From positions 1-64,000 of the forward strand of contig JACEVL010000776.1 in the NCBI GenBank assembly GCA_020284085.1: a stretch of DNA of 64,000 nucleotides, read 5' to 3'. The stretch's first letter is position 1. Each line of letters opens with the position of its first letter. This stretch comes from Aporrectodea caliginosa. Taxonomy: Eukaryota; Annelida; Clitellata; Crassiclitellata; Lumbricidae. The translations under genes and the position numbers were made by a program. Shown piece by piece: positions 34,052-45,379 of the stretch. Below the pieces are notes generated by a model, which saw only the letters and a program-made list of their open reading frames with translations, made no database searches and was not told the origin of the DNA.

Positions 34052-34367
34052 GTATATATATATGTATATATATATACTATATATATATATATATAATTAC
34101 AATATATATAACATAATATATAACATATATAACATAATATAACATAACATAGTATATAATTATATATATATATATATATATAATATGTATATATATATAT
34201 ATATAGCCTTATATGTATATATGTATATATATATACTATATATATATATACTATAGATATACTATATATGTTATATATATATGTGTTATTGTTATATATA
34301 CCCTGGGGGTATAGAACACCCCCAGGTTACCGAGGACCGGTGTAAAAAAAAGGTTACCGTTCAAGGG
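33445..34367. mobile_element. piggyBac-like MITE, TSD TTAA, AT-expanded core
   Basis: Ends CCCTTGAACGGTAACC and GGTTACCGTTCAAGGG are perfect inverted repeats. TTAA at 33441-33444 and 34368-34371 is the duplication. CCC...GGG termini with TTAA are the piggyBac hallmark. About 600 bp (33690-34300) has become TA-type simple repeat. CCTGGGGGTA stretches lie near both ends. Confidence 0.88.
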
Positions 34368-34699
34368 TTAAGTCACCTGACGAAAACTATGTGTGCCACA
34401 GGATTGCAAGCCTACTGAGAATATCTGCTAACATGGTAACGGCATCGATAGGCTATACAACTGGACAAAATGCATAGCCAATTTATAAAAACAGAGAAAA
34501 ATTATTTTTGAAATGGATTTTGACTGCAAAAATTAACTAGACACTTCTGAAAGAGCCGAAGGCGAAAGGTAAAGACGAAACCTGTTTCTTTTAAAATAAA
34601 ACTTTGAAATTGTTGTGGTGTTAGTCTGGGCCGGAATCTGGATAAACTATGAAGTTCTCATAACTTTATCGTTCAGAAACTGCTGGAAAGCAAGAGCCT

Positions 34700-34890
34700 A
34701 GCACGTCTTCCATTTGATAACAATTGCTACAAAATGCGTTGGCTTCTGGGGCTCCGCCCCAGACCCCACGGAGTGGAGCTCACGACTCCCTCAGACACCC
34801 TAGTCGTTATAGGCCTATACGCATGGGAACTCGGCACTCACGGCTTCATGCCTTCGGCGTTTGCAATATGAGCACCTCAGGAAACATTTT
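34700..34890 (+). mobile_element. Fragment of the CATAGGCGCAAC hAT family
   Basis: GCGTTGGCTTCTGGGGCTCC, GCCCCAGACCCCACGG, CCCTAGTCGTTATAGG and a final ATAGTTGCACCTCTG match the outer part of 22507-23783. The left end is missing. Confidence 0.7.
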
Positions 34891-34899
34891 ATAGTTGCA

Positions 34900-35035
34900 C
34901 CTCTGATTGGAGGGAGAGAGGTTGAGGAGAGGGACGGGAGAAGGGGATGGGAGTAAGGAGGGGAAGTTGGGGATCGAGGGGTTGGGAAAAGGGTATTGGT
35001 GGGAGGAGGGGATGGAAAGGTAAGGGGCGTCCAGG
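34900..35035. repeat. G-rich low-complexity tract
   Basis: Imperfect GGGAGGGGA/GGGGATGG-type purine tract with no clear period. Confidence 0.75.
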
Positions 35036-35039
35036 CACT

Positions 35040-36560
35040 TCTTTTTTTACACTTTAAGCACTGGGCCCACTATAGGGTATCGCCCGACAAATACGCTTTT
35101 TGATGACATAATATATTGTGTCATCACGTAATGGTTCATTACTCAGAAAAGCCAATCCTCTTGTTAGAGGGGTTTCCAAATAAAACATAGGGCCTACACA
35201 AAACCATGCAGAGCACATCTGCGTGTACGTGCACATCGCTCAGGAATGCACGAAATCATGTTAGCTTTGGGCTAACAACTGCCGGTTGTGAAGTGAATTT
35301 GAGATACGTACCGAAGTGTTGCGGATGAGAAGTTACCCAGTTAACCTTCCGGGCGATTATGCAAAGTTGTCCGTACACGTCAAACGAGCGCTGACAGCCA
35401 CTTTGAGTGTGGGGGTGTGTTCAGCAGTTCAGCTGCCATCGAGGCAGCTTGTTCAGCTGCCATTAAGGGTATTTGCTTTCAGACTGTTGATAGTCCTTTT
35501 ACGCCTAACAAGCGTGTCAGATTATTTAGGCCACGATACTATTTTGTATGTGCAGTGATAGGCATGATTGACATGTTTTGTACAGCATAATTGATTCTGT
35601 GATTTAACAAGGCTGTCAATTTCCGACTCTTAGCCAATTATTCAAACCGTGGACTACACAATTATTTAAATGTTATTCCACGATATTTAATGGCTAACGG
35701 TTTCGCCGTCTCAAAGTTTACGGCGGGGTTCAACTTGAACTTTCCTGAAAAGAGCCAGTCGTTTGCCATAAATTATCTATGAAGATTCTTTGGAATGAAT
35801 GAATGAATGAATTCAAGTTTGGAAAAAATTCTAAAGATATATGGGCCTACTACACGTTATAAAACTGTTGGCAATCGGGGCCGAACCAGACCCTCTGGTG
35901 CGCTAACAACTTGGTCAAAATTGATGTCAACAGCCTCAAACGAAACACACAAATCACCTTTATAATTTAACTTTTCAATAACTCCCGTGGCCTCCGAAGA
36001 GAGGTAAAGCCAACATTCGGATCTCCGAAGAGAGGTAAAGCCAACATTCGGACCTCCGAAGAGAGGTGAATCCAACATTCCGACAAGCCGATCGCCTGCC
36101 ATCATAATAGATTGTTACAAATGTGCAATCTGGCCTCCCAATATATAGAGTCAAAGCCAACTAGAATAAACCAGATCGTGTATACCTGAAACTACAGGCC
36201 CGTTAGGCCTATACTCATTCGGTTCGTGACATAGATTGCTCCGCCTCCCAATGTTTGGTGGAATTCTACAGATTTTCTATGATGCACGGAAAAGTAGGCA
36301 ATTACTGTAGAAATTCACTGTCCACGTTACAAAATTGGCGAACAGGATGTGGGACTGTTTAGTTGAAATCAACACTAGAATGCGAAAGTAAACGCAATGT
36401 ACTCTACGCCTGTAACTTATATGAACTGTTATATAACATTACGGGCTCGTATTTTTTTATTGTCGACTACATAACAGGCCGTCACGATTGTATATGGCCA
36501 GCGTCAACGTAATGTTTACTCCCCAGTCTAAGCAGTCTTTCTAGTTATGTCTAACTATAC
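35040..36560. other. Module 1, terminal segment
   Basis: It shares long stretches with 41660-42960 and 49130-50540: CTGCCATTAAGGGTATTTG, GATTATTTAGGCCACGATAC, AATTCTAAAAGATA-like and AACCAGATCGTATACCGGAA-like. No conserved reading frame, so it is noncoding. A 31-bp unit (CCTCCGAAGAGAGGTAAAGC...) is tripled at 35991-36083 but single in modules 2 and 3. Confidence 0.75.
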
Positions 36561-36589
36561 CGTCAGCCCTATCCAAAATAAGGGCTGAC

Positions 36590-36750
36590 CGGGTGTATCC
36601 TAAATAAGGTAATATGTATCCTAAACGCTTCCTGTTGAACAGTATGTCCAAAATAAGGAGGAATATGTGCTATAGCCTGGAGGAGTATGTCCGGGAAGAT
36701 TATGTCCGGGAGATTATGTCCATGCAGGGGATTAAGTCCGTCTGCCAGAT
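36590..36750. mobile_element. Solo end of the GGGGATTATGTCC element family
   Basis: Repeated motifs: ATGTCCAAAATAAGGA, GGAGTATGTCCGGG, AAGATTATGTCC, GGAGATTATGTCC and GGGGATTAAGTCC. No matching left end was seen. Confidence 0.6.
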
Positions 36751-36949
36751 AGGTTTTGAGCAGGAACGTCTACTCTTCTAACCTAATAAAATAAAGGATG
36801 GTGTAGATCTATACTTAGTAGAGAAATATTTGCTGAAGACCATTGGTAACTGATTGTGAAAGTATTTAAAGGTAAATTTGCTAGTTTGCAAGATTCTGAT
36901 CTGTTCGATATATAGGCCACGATACAATGAAAATTAGCATCGGTAGGCA

Positions 36950-38300
36950 TAGAGTCCCGACGGCCAGCAATTACTCGCCTTACTCACAAGCTAGCATGTA
37001 TACAAGCATACATGCATGCATACCTACTTGCATAAATGAATATGCTGATTCATACACATATATATCGTATACGTATACACGCACCTACATGTACCCATAT
37101 ACTTACACACGTACACACGCACCCACATGTACATGCATAGATATACACAAGTGTCTTACAAAATTAGACTGCATTTTACAGCATCTTTGAACCATATGGC
37201 AGTACTTTTAAAGAATGCAGAGTCAGGCAGCAGTAACACACATCAACAGAGCTGGAACACCTGCAATAAAGCACCTTCATGCGCAAGTCTACTTACATTC
37301 CCATCACAACAGTGTCCACAGTTGCCAAATATTATTTAGAACTGTTTAACAGTTTCAACAGTGCAGTTCTTCAACATAACAAGATAGTGTGTAAATCTTC
37401 TGAAAAGTCACATGCATCAATGTAAACAAATGCGATATAAATACCCTTCACGTTGCATCAACAGCACGCCCCTAGGGCTCTGCCTGAATAAGCGCAGATT
37501 GAACGCCGCGATCTCTCTTACATTAATTTTAGAAACAATAAAGCAGACATTGAACACTTAGCAGAAAGACACAGAATGAGAAATGTATAACGAGATAATT
37601 GATGCATACCCAGAAATATGCACGTGACATGCACAGCATCAAAGTAATCTGAAAGATCTTCACGTTCAGCACATGGTATCATAAAAAGAAAGCTCACCGG
37701 AACTTAGACACTAACACAGTGGCCTACAGCTACTCAGATAATGTGGTGCTTCCGTTAACAGAGCTACCTACATTTTATTAATGCTTGCTTTCATTCAGCT
37801 AAGCAGTTAATCCGATGACTGCGTTAATACAGCTACCAAGTTAATGTGATTCTTCTGTTAATGCACCCACCCAGATAATGCAGTGTTTCTTTTAATCATC
37901 CTCACAGATAATGCGGTGTTTCTTTTAACACAGCTACCCAGTTAACGTGGTATTTTGTAAATCTCCTGGAAGACCACTTTCTAAATGGCAACTGCCATTA
38001 CATCAGATTTTGGTCAGCTTTGTCCAACAGATTATGATTTTGAAGTACAACCGGAGACAACCAACAATTAAGTTCAGGTGTGTTTTGACTACAATGCTAC
38101 AGCAGTCAGATTAGCTTAGATTGGGCAATGATATAAAATGTGCTATAACTTCTGTGATCATACACTGGATGATATCCAATGGTGTGTTGTTATTTTTGTA
38201 GCTTAGATTCGCTGATGATGCCAAAGTGTTGCTACCACTAAGAGCGTAGATATGACAATGGTAATACCCCAGTGTTATGACATATTTGAGCATATAGACT
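36950..38300. other. Module 2, segment downstream of LicD2
   Basis: Homologous in order to 16600-18250 and 45600-46600: CATACATGCATGCATA tract, CACGTTGCATCAACAGCACG, CATTGAACACTTAGCAGAAA, CAGCTACCCAGTTAACGTGG and GATGATATCCAATGGTGTGT. Confidence 0.75.
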
Positions 38301-38421
38301 GTGTGATAACACCGGGAAGTGTTATCACATAGATTAGCATTAATTGCCGTTACCTCTGTGCACATCCTAGACGCATAATCCCTCTGCCATTGGCAAACAA
38401 CATACTCAATCAGGACAACAG

Positions 38422-39285
38422 TTAACACGGTGCATGTGTAGTGATGTGCCTGATGGACCAATTACCTAACATCAGCGTTTCTCGAACGAACAAAGATCCA
38501 TTCATCTGGTGGGAACGTACGAACGGATAGATGTGCGCCAGCCGATCGCATGGAACCGTCAGCGGCTTCGAGATCAAATGCAGCTCAACGATGTGGCTGA
38601 ACTCTCGCGAGCGACAGACGCTAATGTTGAAATGTGGTCCAACAACCGCCGGTCCATTGCAGGGAGCGGACACGAAGAGCTCTCCAAACGGCCGACGGTG
38701 GAGAGGGAAGACGTGCCGCTTCAGCCACATTTCCGTGTGACTGTAAATGGGCGAGGCGTTCCAGATGTGTGTTTCGTTCTCGCGATAGAAAAACAGGTCT
38801 ATGTAGGGCGTTCGATACTGGCCGTGGTAGACATAACGTCCGCCCTTTGGGTAGAACTTCCACTGGGAAGCGAAGTAGTCGCTACCCGTTATGTGTAGCG
38901 CGTAGTCGGGGTCCAGCTTCGACAGCACCTCCGTTATACGCGGCTTGTCGCTGGCCCTCATGATAATATCCACGTCGTCGTCCCATGGGATGCGGTTGTG
39001 GTGTCGCAGGGACCCGATCAGCGTTCCTCCGTAGATGAAGTACGTCAGGTTGGCCGCCTCTATGGCCTGGATGAACACGCGGAACGTCCGATCGAGGAGG
39101 TCCTTGTCACGCGGGGTGAGCGGGGAGAGGAAGTAGGCCTCGAGGGGTGAGTCGAGGAATATGTGGGTGTTGACGTAGAAGAGGAAGTTGAGGATGAGAA
39201 CGAGACAGTTGAGGACGAAGAGACTGCGCAGGTTGACCCAGCGCATGGCGTTCCGTAACAGCTTCTGCAGCGACGATAGGAACAT
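38422..39285 (-). CDS. LicD-family phosphotransferase-like protein, copy 2 (altered N-terminus)
   Basis: The 287-residue ORF keeps the membrane segment (about 20-38), the GGTLIGSLRHHNRIPW motif (87-101 region) with an intact DDDVD, and the YIDLFFY block. It starts at the internal Met that is residue 22 in copy 1. The preceding ~21 residues were cut off by a 117-bp family A retroposon at 39306-39422, and an in-frame TGA at 39313-39315 blocks any longer product. One Leu is also missing just after the membrane segment. The body is intact, so a shorter protein could still be made if transcription starts appropriately. The same putative donor TTAG|GTAATT occurs near the C-terminus. Confidence 0.85.
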   Translation of the reverse strand: MFLSSLQKLLRNAMRWVNLRSLFVLNCLVLILNFLFYVNTHIFLDSPLEAYFLSPLTPRDKDLLDRTFRVFIQAIEAANLTYFIYGGTLIGSLRHHNRIPWDDDVDIIMRASDKPRITEVLSKLDPDYALHITGSDYFASQWKFYPKGGRYVYHGQYRTPYIDLFFYRENETHIWNASPIYSHTEMWLKRHVFPLHRRPFGELFVSAPCNGPAVVGPHFNISVCRSREFSHIVELHLISKPLTVPCDRLAHIYPFVRSHQMNGSLFVRETLMLGNWSIRHITTHAPC

Positions 39286-39305
39286 CGCGCCTCCGCTGCA
39301 GACAA

Positions 39306-39422
39306 AAGAACTTCACTACTGTTTGTACTCTGACAGTGCCAGTCCCAATCCTGGATAAAGAAGGAGGGCGACGCTAATGGTGTTTGTTACAACACAGTGG
39401 TCGTTAAACAGTAAACAACCAA
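39306..39422 (+). mobile_element. Retroposon family A in the LicD2 5' coding region, 11-bp TSD
   Basis: Core TGCCAGTCCCAATCCTGGAT, GGAGGGCGACGCTAATGG, end GGTCGTTAAACAGTAAACAA. GCTGCAGACAA at 39295-39305 and 39423-39433 is the duplication. Copies 1 and 3 (GCTGCAGACCACGAAACG) show the empty site. Confidence 0.92.
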
Positions 39423-39526
39423 GCTGCAGACAACAAAAAGAAGCGTTCCAAGGGCACTCCTAAACGAAAACGACATCAATGTTCAAAAACCAGGAAACAA
39501 CAATGTGTTGGACTTTGAAACGACAC

Positions 39527-39906
39527 TGCCGGTATCACGAAATAGAGTCCTAGTCCTAGGACTATCCGGGGGGATGTATGAATTTATCCCCCCGAATGGA
39601 ATAAATCGGTTTAGAGTATCCGGGGGGGGATAAACCATTCTATCGCCCATCGGTATACGCATCACGATAGCCTCGGCGAAAATCTAGTCAAAATCACCAA
39701 AAACGTAGTAAATTGATTTCAGGTCGACGTACAAACTAAAGATACGCAATTTAAAAATGTTATGTATACAATAAATCCAAACAGTACGACTGAATAGGCC
39801 TACACTTAGAAACCGCCAAAAATGGAAATTAAACCGAATGCTCCATTTCGCTAAGGGGGATAGGCCTACTCATGTATGGGGGATACTCTATTTCGTGACA
39901 CCGGCA
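39527..39906. mobile_element. 380-bp MITE upstream of LicD2
   Basis: 22-bp terminal inverted repeats begin TGCCGGTATCACGAAATAGA (39527-39548) and mirror 39885-39906 with one mismatch. Inside are a CCTAGTCCTAGGACTA palindrome and GGGGGGATA motifs. The 5' flanks of LicD1 and LicD3 lack it. The target duplication is not resolved. Confidence 0.85.
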
Positions 39907-40620
39907 TCAACATCATCATCGTCGTCTCGTCATCATCATCATCGTCATCATCATCATCATCTGTCAACGCAACGGAACAAAACGTTCGACGTCCTTCTCA
40001 TCTGCTTTGTCATCTCGACCGCCAATCCACACCGATTTCCTTTCGATCCAATACATTGGTGAGGCCGTGCTTGTGTATTTTCTTCAAGTCATTTTGAATT
40101 AATGTAAAAGTTTCATTGTCAGTGCCAATCTGATAGTAAGGGTTCTATAGATCAATTTTGGTCCGAGAGGAAAGCATTCAGATAGAAAATGAAACGTGGG
40201 ATTCGAAACCTTCACACTTTCTGGGGCCTACCATACATTCGCCACAGTGTAGCTACTGGGTACGGTGCATATAGGGCCTATGAATCTTTCTGGAACCAAC
40301 GTAAGTCTGAAAATGAGATATTGAAAATTCCCGGAAATAATTATTGCATTAGACCATAGTGAATATGTCCATGATATTAAATTTAAATAATCAATATTAT
40401 AAAAAGTAAATTGAGATTTAAAATTAAAACTGGATGTGTTCGTGAATCATGATTAAAGATGACGTCAATAAATAATGTGAATGCATAACTATGCGTTTAG
40501 CTTTAAGCCGTTAATGCAGAGCTGGCAGTTGCGGTCTACGAATGAAAGAGTGCCATAGTAAGTTTATAGGTTTTACGATGGACCATAAAACGGCTCTGTA
40601 AACATGTCAATAATTCTAAT
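39907..40620. other. LicD2 5' flank and unassigned DNA
   Basis: 39907-40055 matches the 5' flanks of copies 1 and 3, with a (CAT)n tract. 40060-40620 shows no gene. Confidence 0.5.
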
Positions 40621-41036
40621 AATTTAAAGTTTTAACTGCCTAGACCTGCAGTAAAATCTCTTATGTGGACCGTATGTGGACACCAAACACTTTACAATAC
40701 ACATTATTCCACCAAGCGTGTAGTTTACTCAGCTGATACTGAGAAAATCTCACTGCAACTGAGTCATATCTTAAAACTGGTAGGCTATTATGTCTGCTGT
40801 AAGTAAAGCTGCATGTACTCCGACAAACTTGAGTTATTTACAAAGTATTTACATAGCGCCGCAGCTCAGCCGAAGAAATGGGTGCTGTACGGTCGCCATG
40901 GGATAACGTGTACATTTATATTACATTTAGACTTATAGGGGAAGGCTTCTTCGGGGGAGGGTCACATAATACTGCATGCATGGTTAACGCAACTGCTGGC
41001 AAACAGCTGTACTCACTAAAGGGAGTTGAGGAAGTA

Positions 41037-41125
41037 GAAGTATGTATGTATGTATGTATGTATGTATGTATGTATGTATGTATGTATGTATGTATGTATG
41101 TATGTATGTATGTATGTATGTATGA
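41037..41125. repeat. (GTAT)n microsatellite at a SINE tail
   Basis: About 22 perfect TATG units directly followed by AGCACTTGTTGTAGCGCCCC, the SINE C tail. Confidence 0.95.
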
Positions 41126-41126
41126 G

Positions 41127-41290
41127 CACTTGTTGTAGCGCCCCTTCAAGATTTCTACTCAGAGGCGCTCCCGAGTATAAGCGCTGACACTGAAGTTTCA
41201 CGCCAGAAGCGCATGAGCAAAGTGAAGTGCCCATATTCACCACAACCCTCCGGCTAAGGCAGAACAAACCCCTACACCACCGCGCCCCAA
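41127..41290 (-). mobile_element. tRNA-derived SINE (family C), degraded
   Basis: Tail GCGCCCCTTCAAGATTTCTACTCAGAGGCGCTCCCGA, body GAAGCGCATGAGCAAAGTGAA, shortened head CACAACCCTCCGGCTAAGGC and CCCCTACACCACCGCGCCCC. Confidence 0.8.
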
Positions 41291-41407
41291 ATTTAACTTA
41301 AAATTTAAAAAAAAAAGAATCGAAATTAACAGAGAATGAAGGTCATTGATTCTGTTCATTTGTCAATACAATACAATACAATACAATACAGTACAATACA
41401 ATACAAC

Positions 41408-41602
41408 TGAGATTTGACATTGCCTTCCTTTCTAAGTTCAGAAGTGTACACGACCATACGACAGAGCATCGATGACACTGAGTAGGCTAACGGTGAGTGA
41501 CTTGGACTGTTGCTCAAGCTCTCTACACAGTAACTGCCTCGGGCGATGCTCGAGCCCTTACTCTCTACGTTACAGGCCAAGTGCTCTAACCAACCGGCCC
41601 GA
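41408..41602 (-). mobile_element. tRNA-derived SINE (family B)
   Basis: Body ACGACCATACGACAGAGCATCGATG and B-box region GCCTCGGGCGATGCTCGAGCCC, then GCCAAGTGCTCTAACCAACC, the reverse of a tRNA D-arm-like head. (ATACA)n precedes it at 41367-41405. Confidence 0.78.
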
Positions 41603-42983
41603 TGCTCTTCTCATGCTTACTCAGACTCTCCAGTCTTTCTTTTTATGTCTAACTATACCGCTATAAACCTTACACGTCAAACGAGCGCTGAGTCACTGGG
41701 AGTGTGGGGTATGTTGAGCAGTTCAGCTGCCATCGAGGCAGCGTGTTCAACTGCCATTAAGGGTATTTGGTTTCAGACTGTCGATAGGCCTTTTACTCCT
41801 GATACAGACAGCAGCAAGCGTAGCGTGTCAGATTATTTAGGTCACGATACTATTTTGTATGTGTAGTGATATGTTTTGTATGGCATAATTGATTCTGTGA
41901 TTTAACAAGGCTGTCAATTTCCGCCTCATGTTATTCAAAGCCGTGGACTACACATTTAAATGGTATGCCACGATATTTATTTATTTAGTGGCTATATTTA
42001 GTGGCTAACGGTTTCGTCGTCTAAAAATTCACGGCGGGGTCAACTTGAACCTCCCTGAAAACAGCCAGTCGTTCGCCATAAATTATTTACGAAGACTCAG
42101 GTTTGGAAAAAATTCTAAAAGATAGGGTAGGGCCTACACGTTATAAAACGGGTGGCGATCGTGGCGCTAAAAACTTGGTCAAATGTCAACCGCCTCGGTG
42201 GTAACAATAATAATAATAATAATCTGTTCTTTATTAAGCGCCTGACAAACGCACTGCCTGTACATTTACACGTTATGCAATTGAAACAATCTTAGCTACT
42301 AACAGAACAGACAGCCTGCAATACAACGGCGCTAATAGCAGCCTACAAAGCATATCCGCCCTTACGGGGCTCAAACTCGATACCTCTCGCTCTCTACGCC
42401 AGATGCTATCCAATACGCTATCGCCTCCCCCCAACACACAACTCACCTTTAAAATTCAACTTTTCAATTGCTCCTGTGGCCTCCGAAGAGAGGTAAAGCC
42501 AACATTTGGACAAGACGATCGCCTGCCATCATAATAGATTGCTACAAATGTGCAATAATTACTCCTCTGGCCTCCTAAGACAGGCAAAGCCCACCAGAGT
42601 AAACCAGATCGTATACCGGAAACTACAGGCCCGTTATTCAGCCGGTTCGTGACGGAGATTGCCCCCACCCCATATTTGGCGGAATTCTAGAGATTTCCAT
42701 GATGCACGGAAAAGTAGGCTACTACTTTATAGGAGTGCACCGTCCACGTTGCAAAATTGGCGAATAGGATGTGGGACTGTTTGGTTGGAGTCAACACTAG
42801 AATGAGCAGCAAATGCAATATACTCTACGACTGTAACTTTATATGAACTGTTCAATAACATCACGGGCTCGTATTTTATATTGTCGTTTACATAACAGGT
42901 CGTCACGATTGTATACCACCAGCGTCAACATATAGGCGTTACTTAAAAATTAGGGCACCCAGCGCAGATTATTCAAATGAACC

Positions 42984-43279
42984 CATGGGCGCCCGCACAT
43001 AGGGCAAGAGGGGGCACTTGCCCTCCCCTGTAAAATTGACACCTATTGTTTTAATTATACTCCTGTTTGGTGTTTAACAAATTTGTTCGCACTAAAGCAC
43101 TAATGATGCTAATGATTCACAAGGTGAAGCTGAGAAATTTAACTTTAAGAATTAAAAAAAATTCTATGAAAAAATCCTTTTTAAATTCCTGTCTTGAATT
43201 GTTCAAGCTCATGCTACAAAATTTAACCGTGACCATTGTGTTTTGCTCCCTCCTGCAAACCTATCTGCGGGGGCCCAAG
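42984..43279. mobile_element. 296-bp hAT-like MITE, TSD AATGAACC
   Basis: The left end CATGGGCGCCCGCACATAGG and the reversed right end CTTGGGCCCCCGCAGATAGG are imperfect inverted repeats. AATGAACC at 42976-42983 and 43280-43287 is the duplication. Module 3 at 50505-50520 (TTCAAATGAACCATCC) shows the empty site. Confidence 0.87.
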
Positions 43280-43726
43280 AATGAACCCTGTGGTAAATAG
43301 GGTAAATTTGAGTCCATGCTTCATCAAGATATGAGCTGGCCCCTCCTTGTATAATTCAGGCTCAGTCCCCTCCAAATAGCGAGACATGAGAACCCACGGT
43401 GTAAAGCGGCCGTTGAAAGTATAGGAAACGGCGTATACGGTCTAGTTTAACTCCTTCTGAAACGCGATCCCAAACTGTTCATATCAATGTTAGTAATAAG
43501 GAAACCAAGGCTTTCTCATATAATATTTAGACTCACTGTATCAGTCTGTATGTTGGCCTCAACTTAAGACTTTGAAAATCTTGCATCGGAAATTTCCGTG
43601 GCGCGTACACAAACTACACTCCCTAGTTTAGACGCTGTTACGACTGTGTTCTGGCTCTTTGGGACAGCACGTCCCAAAGAGACAGATGTAAACACACAAA
43701 CACAGATGTAAGAACGGAGTTCTACC

Positions 43727-44103
43727 CAGAACTTCTCATTTGAAAATGGAAGGCGATTTGACAATCGATCGCACTGAATTGAGTAGGCGATCGATGAGCG
43801 GTCGACCACGGGACCTTTTGTGTACCGGTACAGCGTATTTTGTGTATCGTATTTATAATAGCTGCATATTACATGGTTGTCCATTAACTGCTAGGATATG
43901 TATAACACTAATTAACCGTCGATTGTCGATGCAATCTTATATCGATCCTAGCCTGAATTTTCACAAGTAATGTAAATTGGATAAATAAATAATGGTCTGA
44001 CAGCAGGTTCCTCTTGGAGTCTAACTCAGCGAGCGCGATCGATTTACCGATCGACCAGACCTTTGCTAGGCGATCGATCGATCGCCTCAAATGAGAAGCT
44101 CTG
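43727..44103. mobile_element. 377-bp probable hAT-like MITE
   Basis: Ends CAGAACTTCTCATTTGA and TCAAATGAGAAGCTCTG are inverted repeats with one mismatch. Flanks GTTCTACC and GGCCTACC agree at 6 of 8 bases. Subterminal GCGATCGATCG motifs are present. The module 3 counterpart (about 50860-50920) lacks it. Confidence 0.7.
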
Positions 44104-44671
44104 GGCCTACCCCTCTGACAAGCCGCAGCGGTTAAGAGAAAGCTGGCCACTGAGCCCAGCTTTGAAATTAGGCCTACTGCCTAAAAATTTTCGACATTAT
44201 GCTAAGAAACTTATTGTGTTATCCCATACATTTAGACTTCGTAGTTTGTTTCTCATTATGTAAACCCTTCGTAACATTCCGTTACGTAATAGCACCTTCA
44301 TCTTGGCATTGGTGTCATCACGAACCATCCAGGGCTGAACAAATACATTATAATAATTTGCGTTCACCCAAATCTGGGATTACAATTTTTCGGCTCGTAT
44401 CAGCTTACTTGGTAGTTAGCATGACAAGTGTAGCCTGGTGGAGCACAGATTAGGGAGCACCAATAGTAGACTATAATTATGAGTTAATTTTGTCAAGTGT
44501 CCAGGATGTCGTAGGCCTAGTTCCTGTATGGGCAAAGAACCACTTGTCGTCTAAACGGTCTAATGGAATTGCACTTCAGCTGGTTTATGACTCCGCCTCT
44601 TACGCAGTCTCTCGTATACCACATGTAAACACATGGTATAGGTCTGCGTGACGTCGTTAACCATATGGAAC

Positions 44672-44825
44672 ACGGTGGCCGATTAGTTAGAACGCTCGGT
44701 TTGTAATGATGAGAGTATGGGTCGAGCTTCCTCTGAGACTGTTACTGAGTAGGGACCTATAGGCTATAGGGACCTTGAGCGAGTCCTTCACTCACAGTTA
44801 CTCAGTGTCATCGATTGATGCTTTT
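44672..44825 (+). mobile_element. tRNA-derived SINE (family B), plus strand
   Basis: GGTGGCCGATTAGTTAGAAC (A-box region), GGGTCGAGCTTCCTCTGAG (B-box region), GGGACCTTGAGCGAGTCCTTCAC, then GTGTCATCGATTGATGC. Confidence 0.75.
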
Positions 44826-44870
44826 GGTCATTAGATAGCAGCACTTAATAAAATAATAATAATAATAATA

Positions 44871-44970
44871 AGGGCTGTAAACTATTAATTTTTAGTAGTT
44901 AACTATTTAATAGTTAAATATTTAACTATTTAATAGTTAACTACTTAAAAAATTAATAGTTTACAGCCCT
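44871..44970. mobile_element. 100-bp palindromic MITE in a TAA tract
   Basis: It begins AGGGCTGTAAACTATTAATT and ends with the reverse complement. The two ~50-bp halves are almost perfectly complementary with no spacer. It sits inside (TAA)n, so the target duplication cannot be told from the microsatellite. Confidence 0.8.
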
Positions 44971-45379
44971 AATAATAATAATTATTATTATTACGTCTTG
45001 TTTATACGATAACTTATTCAACGACGCCGCTATAATATTATCGAAGATGATTGGCGTTTTGTTCAATATCCTCGAATGGGTACGCTAAATAAATACCCTG
45101 CTCGAACTTTATGGCATTATGGCTGTAGAGACCGTCTGTGTCGGGCAAACAGCATCTAGAGACCATCCATCGACATATATGGGGGCGGAAGAGGTCTAAG
45201 CCAAAGCGAAGACCACCCGCACCTGCCTCGATCATTACCTAAACAGAGCTCACAAGAAGAGATCGGAAGAGCAGTAAGCCAAGTGAGAACAAAAGACAGC
45301 ATGCACCTTACACCGAACCACAGGGTTGCTAATGACGGCGCATACTGACAGTTTATCCTTCTATTCCGACGGCCAGTTA

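Larger units (their letters stand above)
40620..41480. other. Module 2, segment shared with module 1
   Basis: Matches 21360-22480 in order. A GTAT microsatellite plus SINE C (41037-41290) is inserted here but absent in module 1 (compare GGAAGTAGAAGTA|TGTATG with GGAAGTAGAAGTAGTC near 22296). Confidence 0.7.
41660..44500. other. Module 2, terminal segment
   Basis: Homologous to 35040-36560 and 49130-51500. It contains hAT-like insertions at 42984-43279 and 43727-44103 that module 3 lacks at the matching positions. Confidence 0.7.

Noticed and set aside
43067..43300. 77-codon ORF inside a MITE
   Set aside because: It crosses the boundary of the 296-bp element and has lysine/asparagine-rich AT-driven composition.
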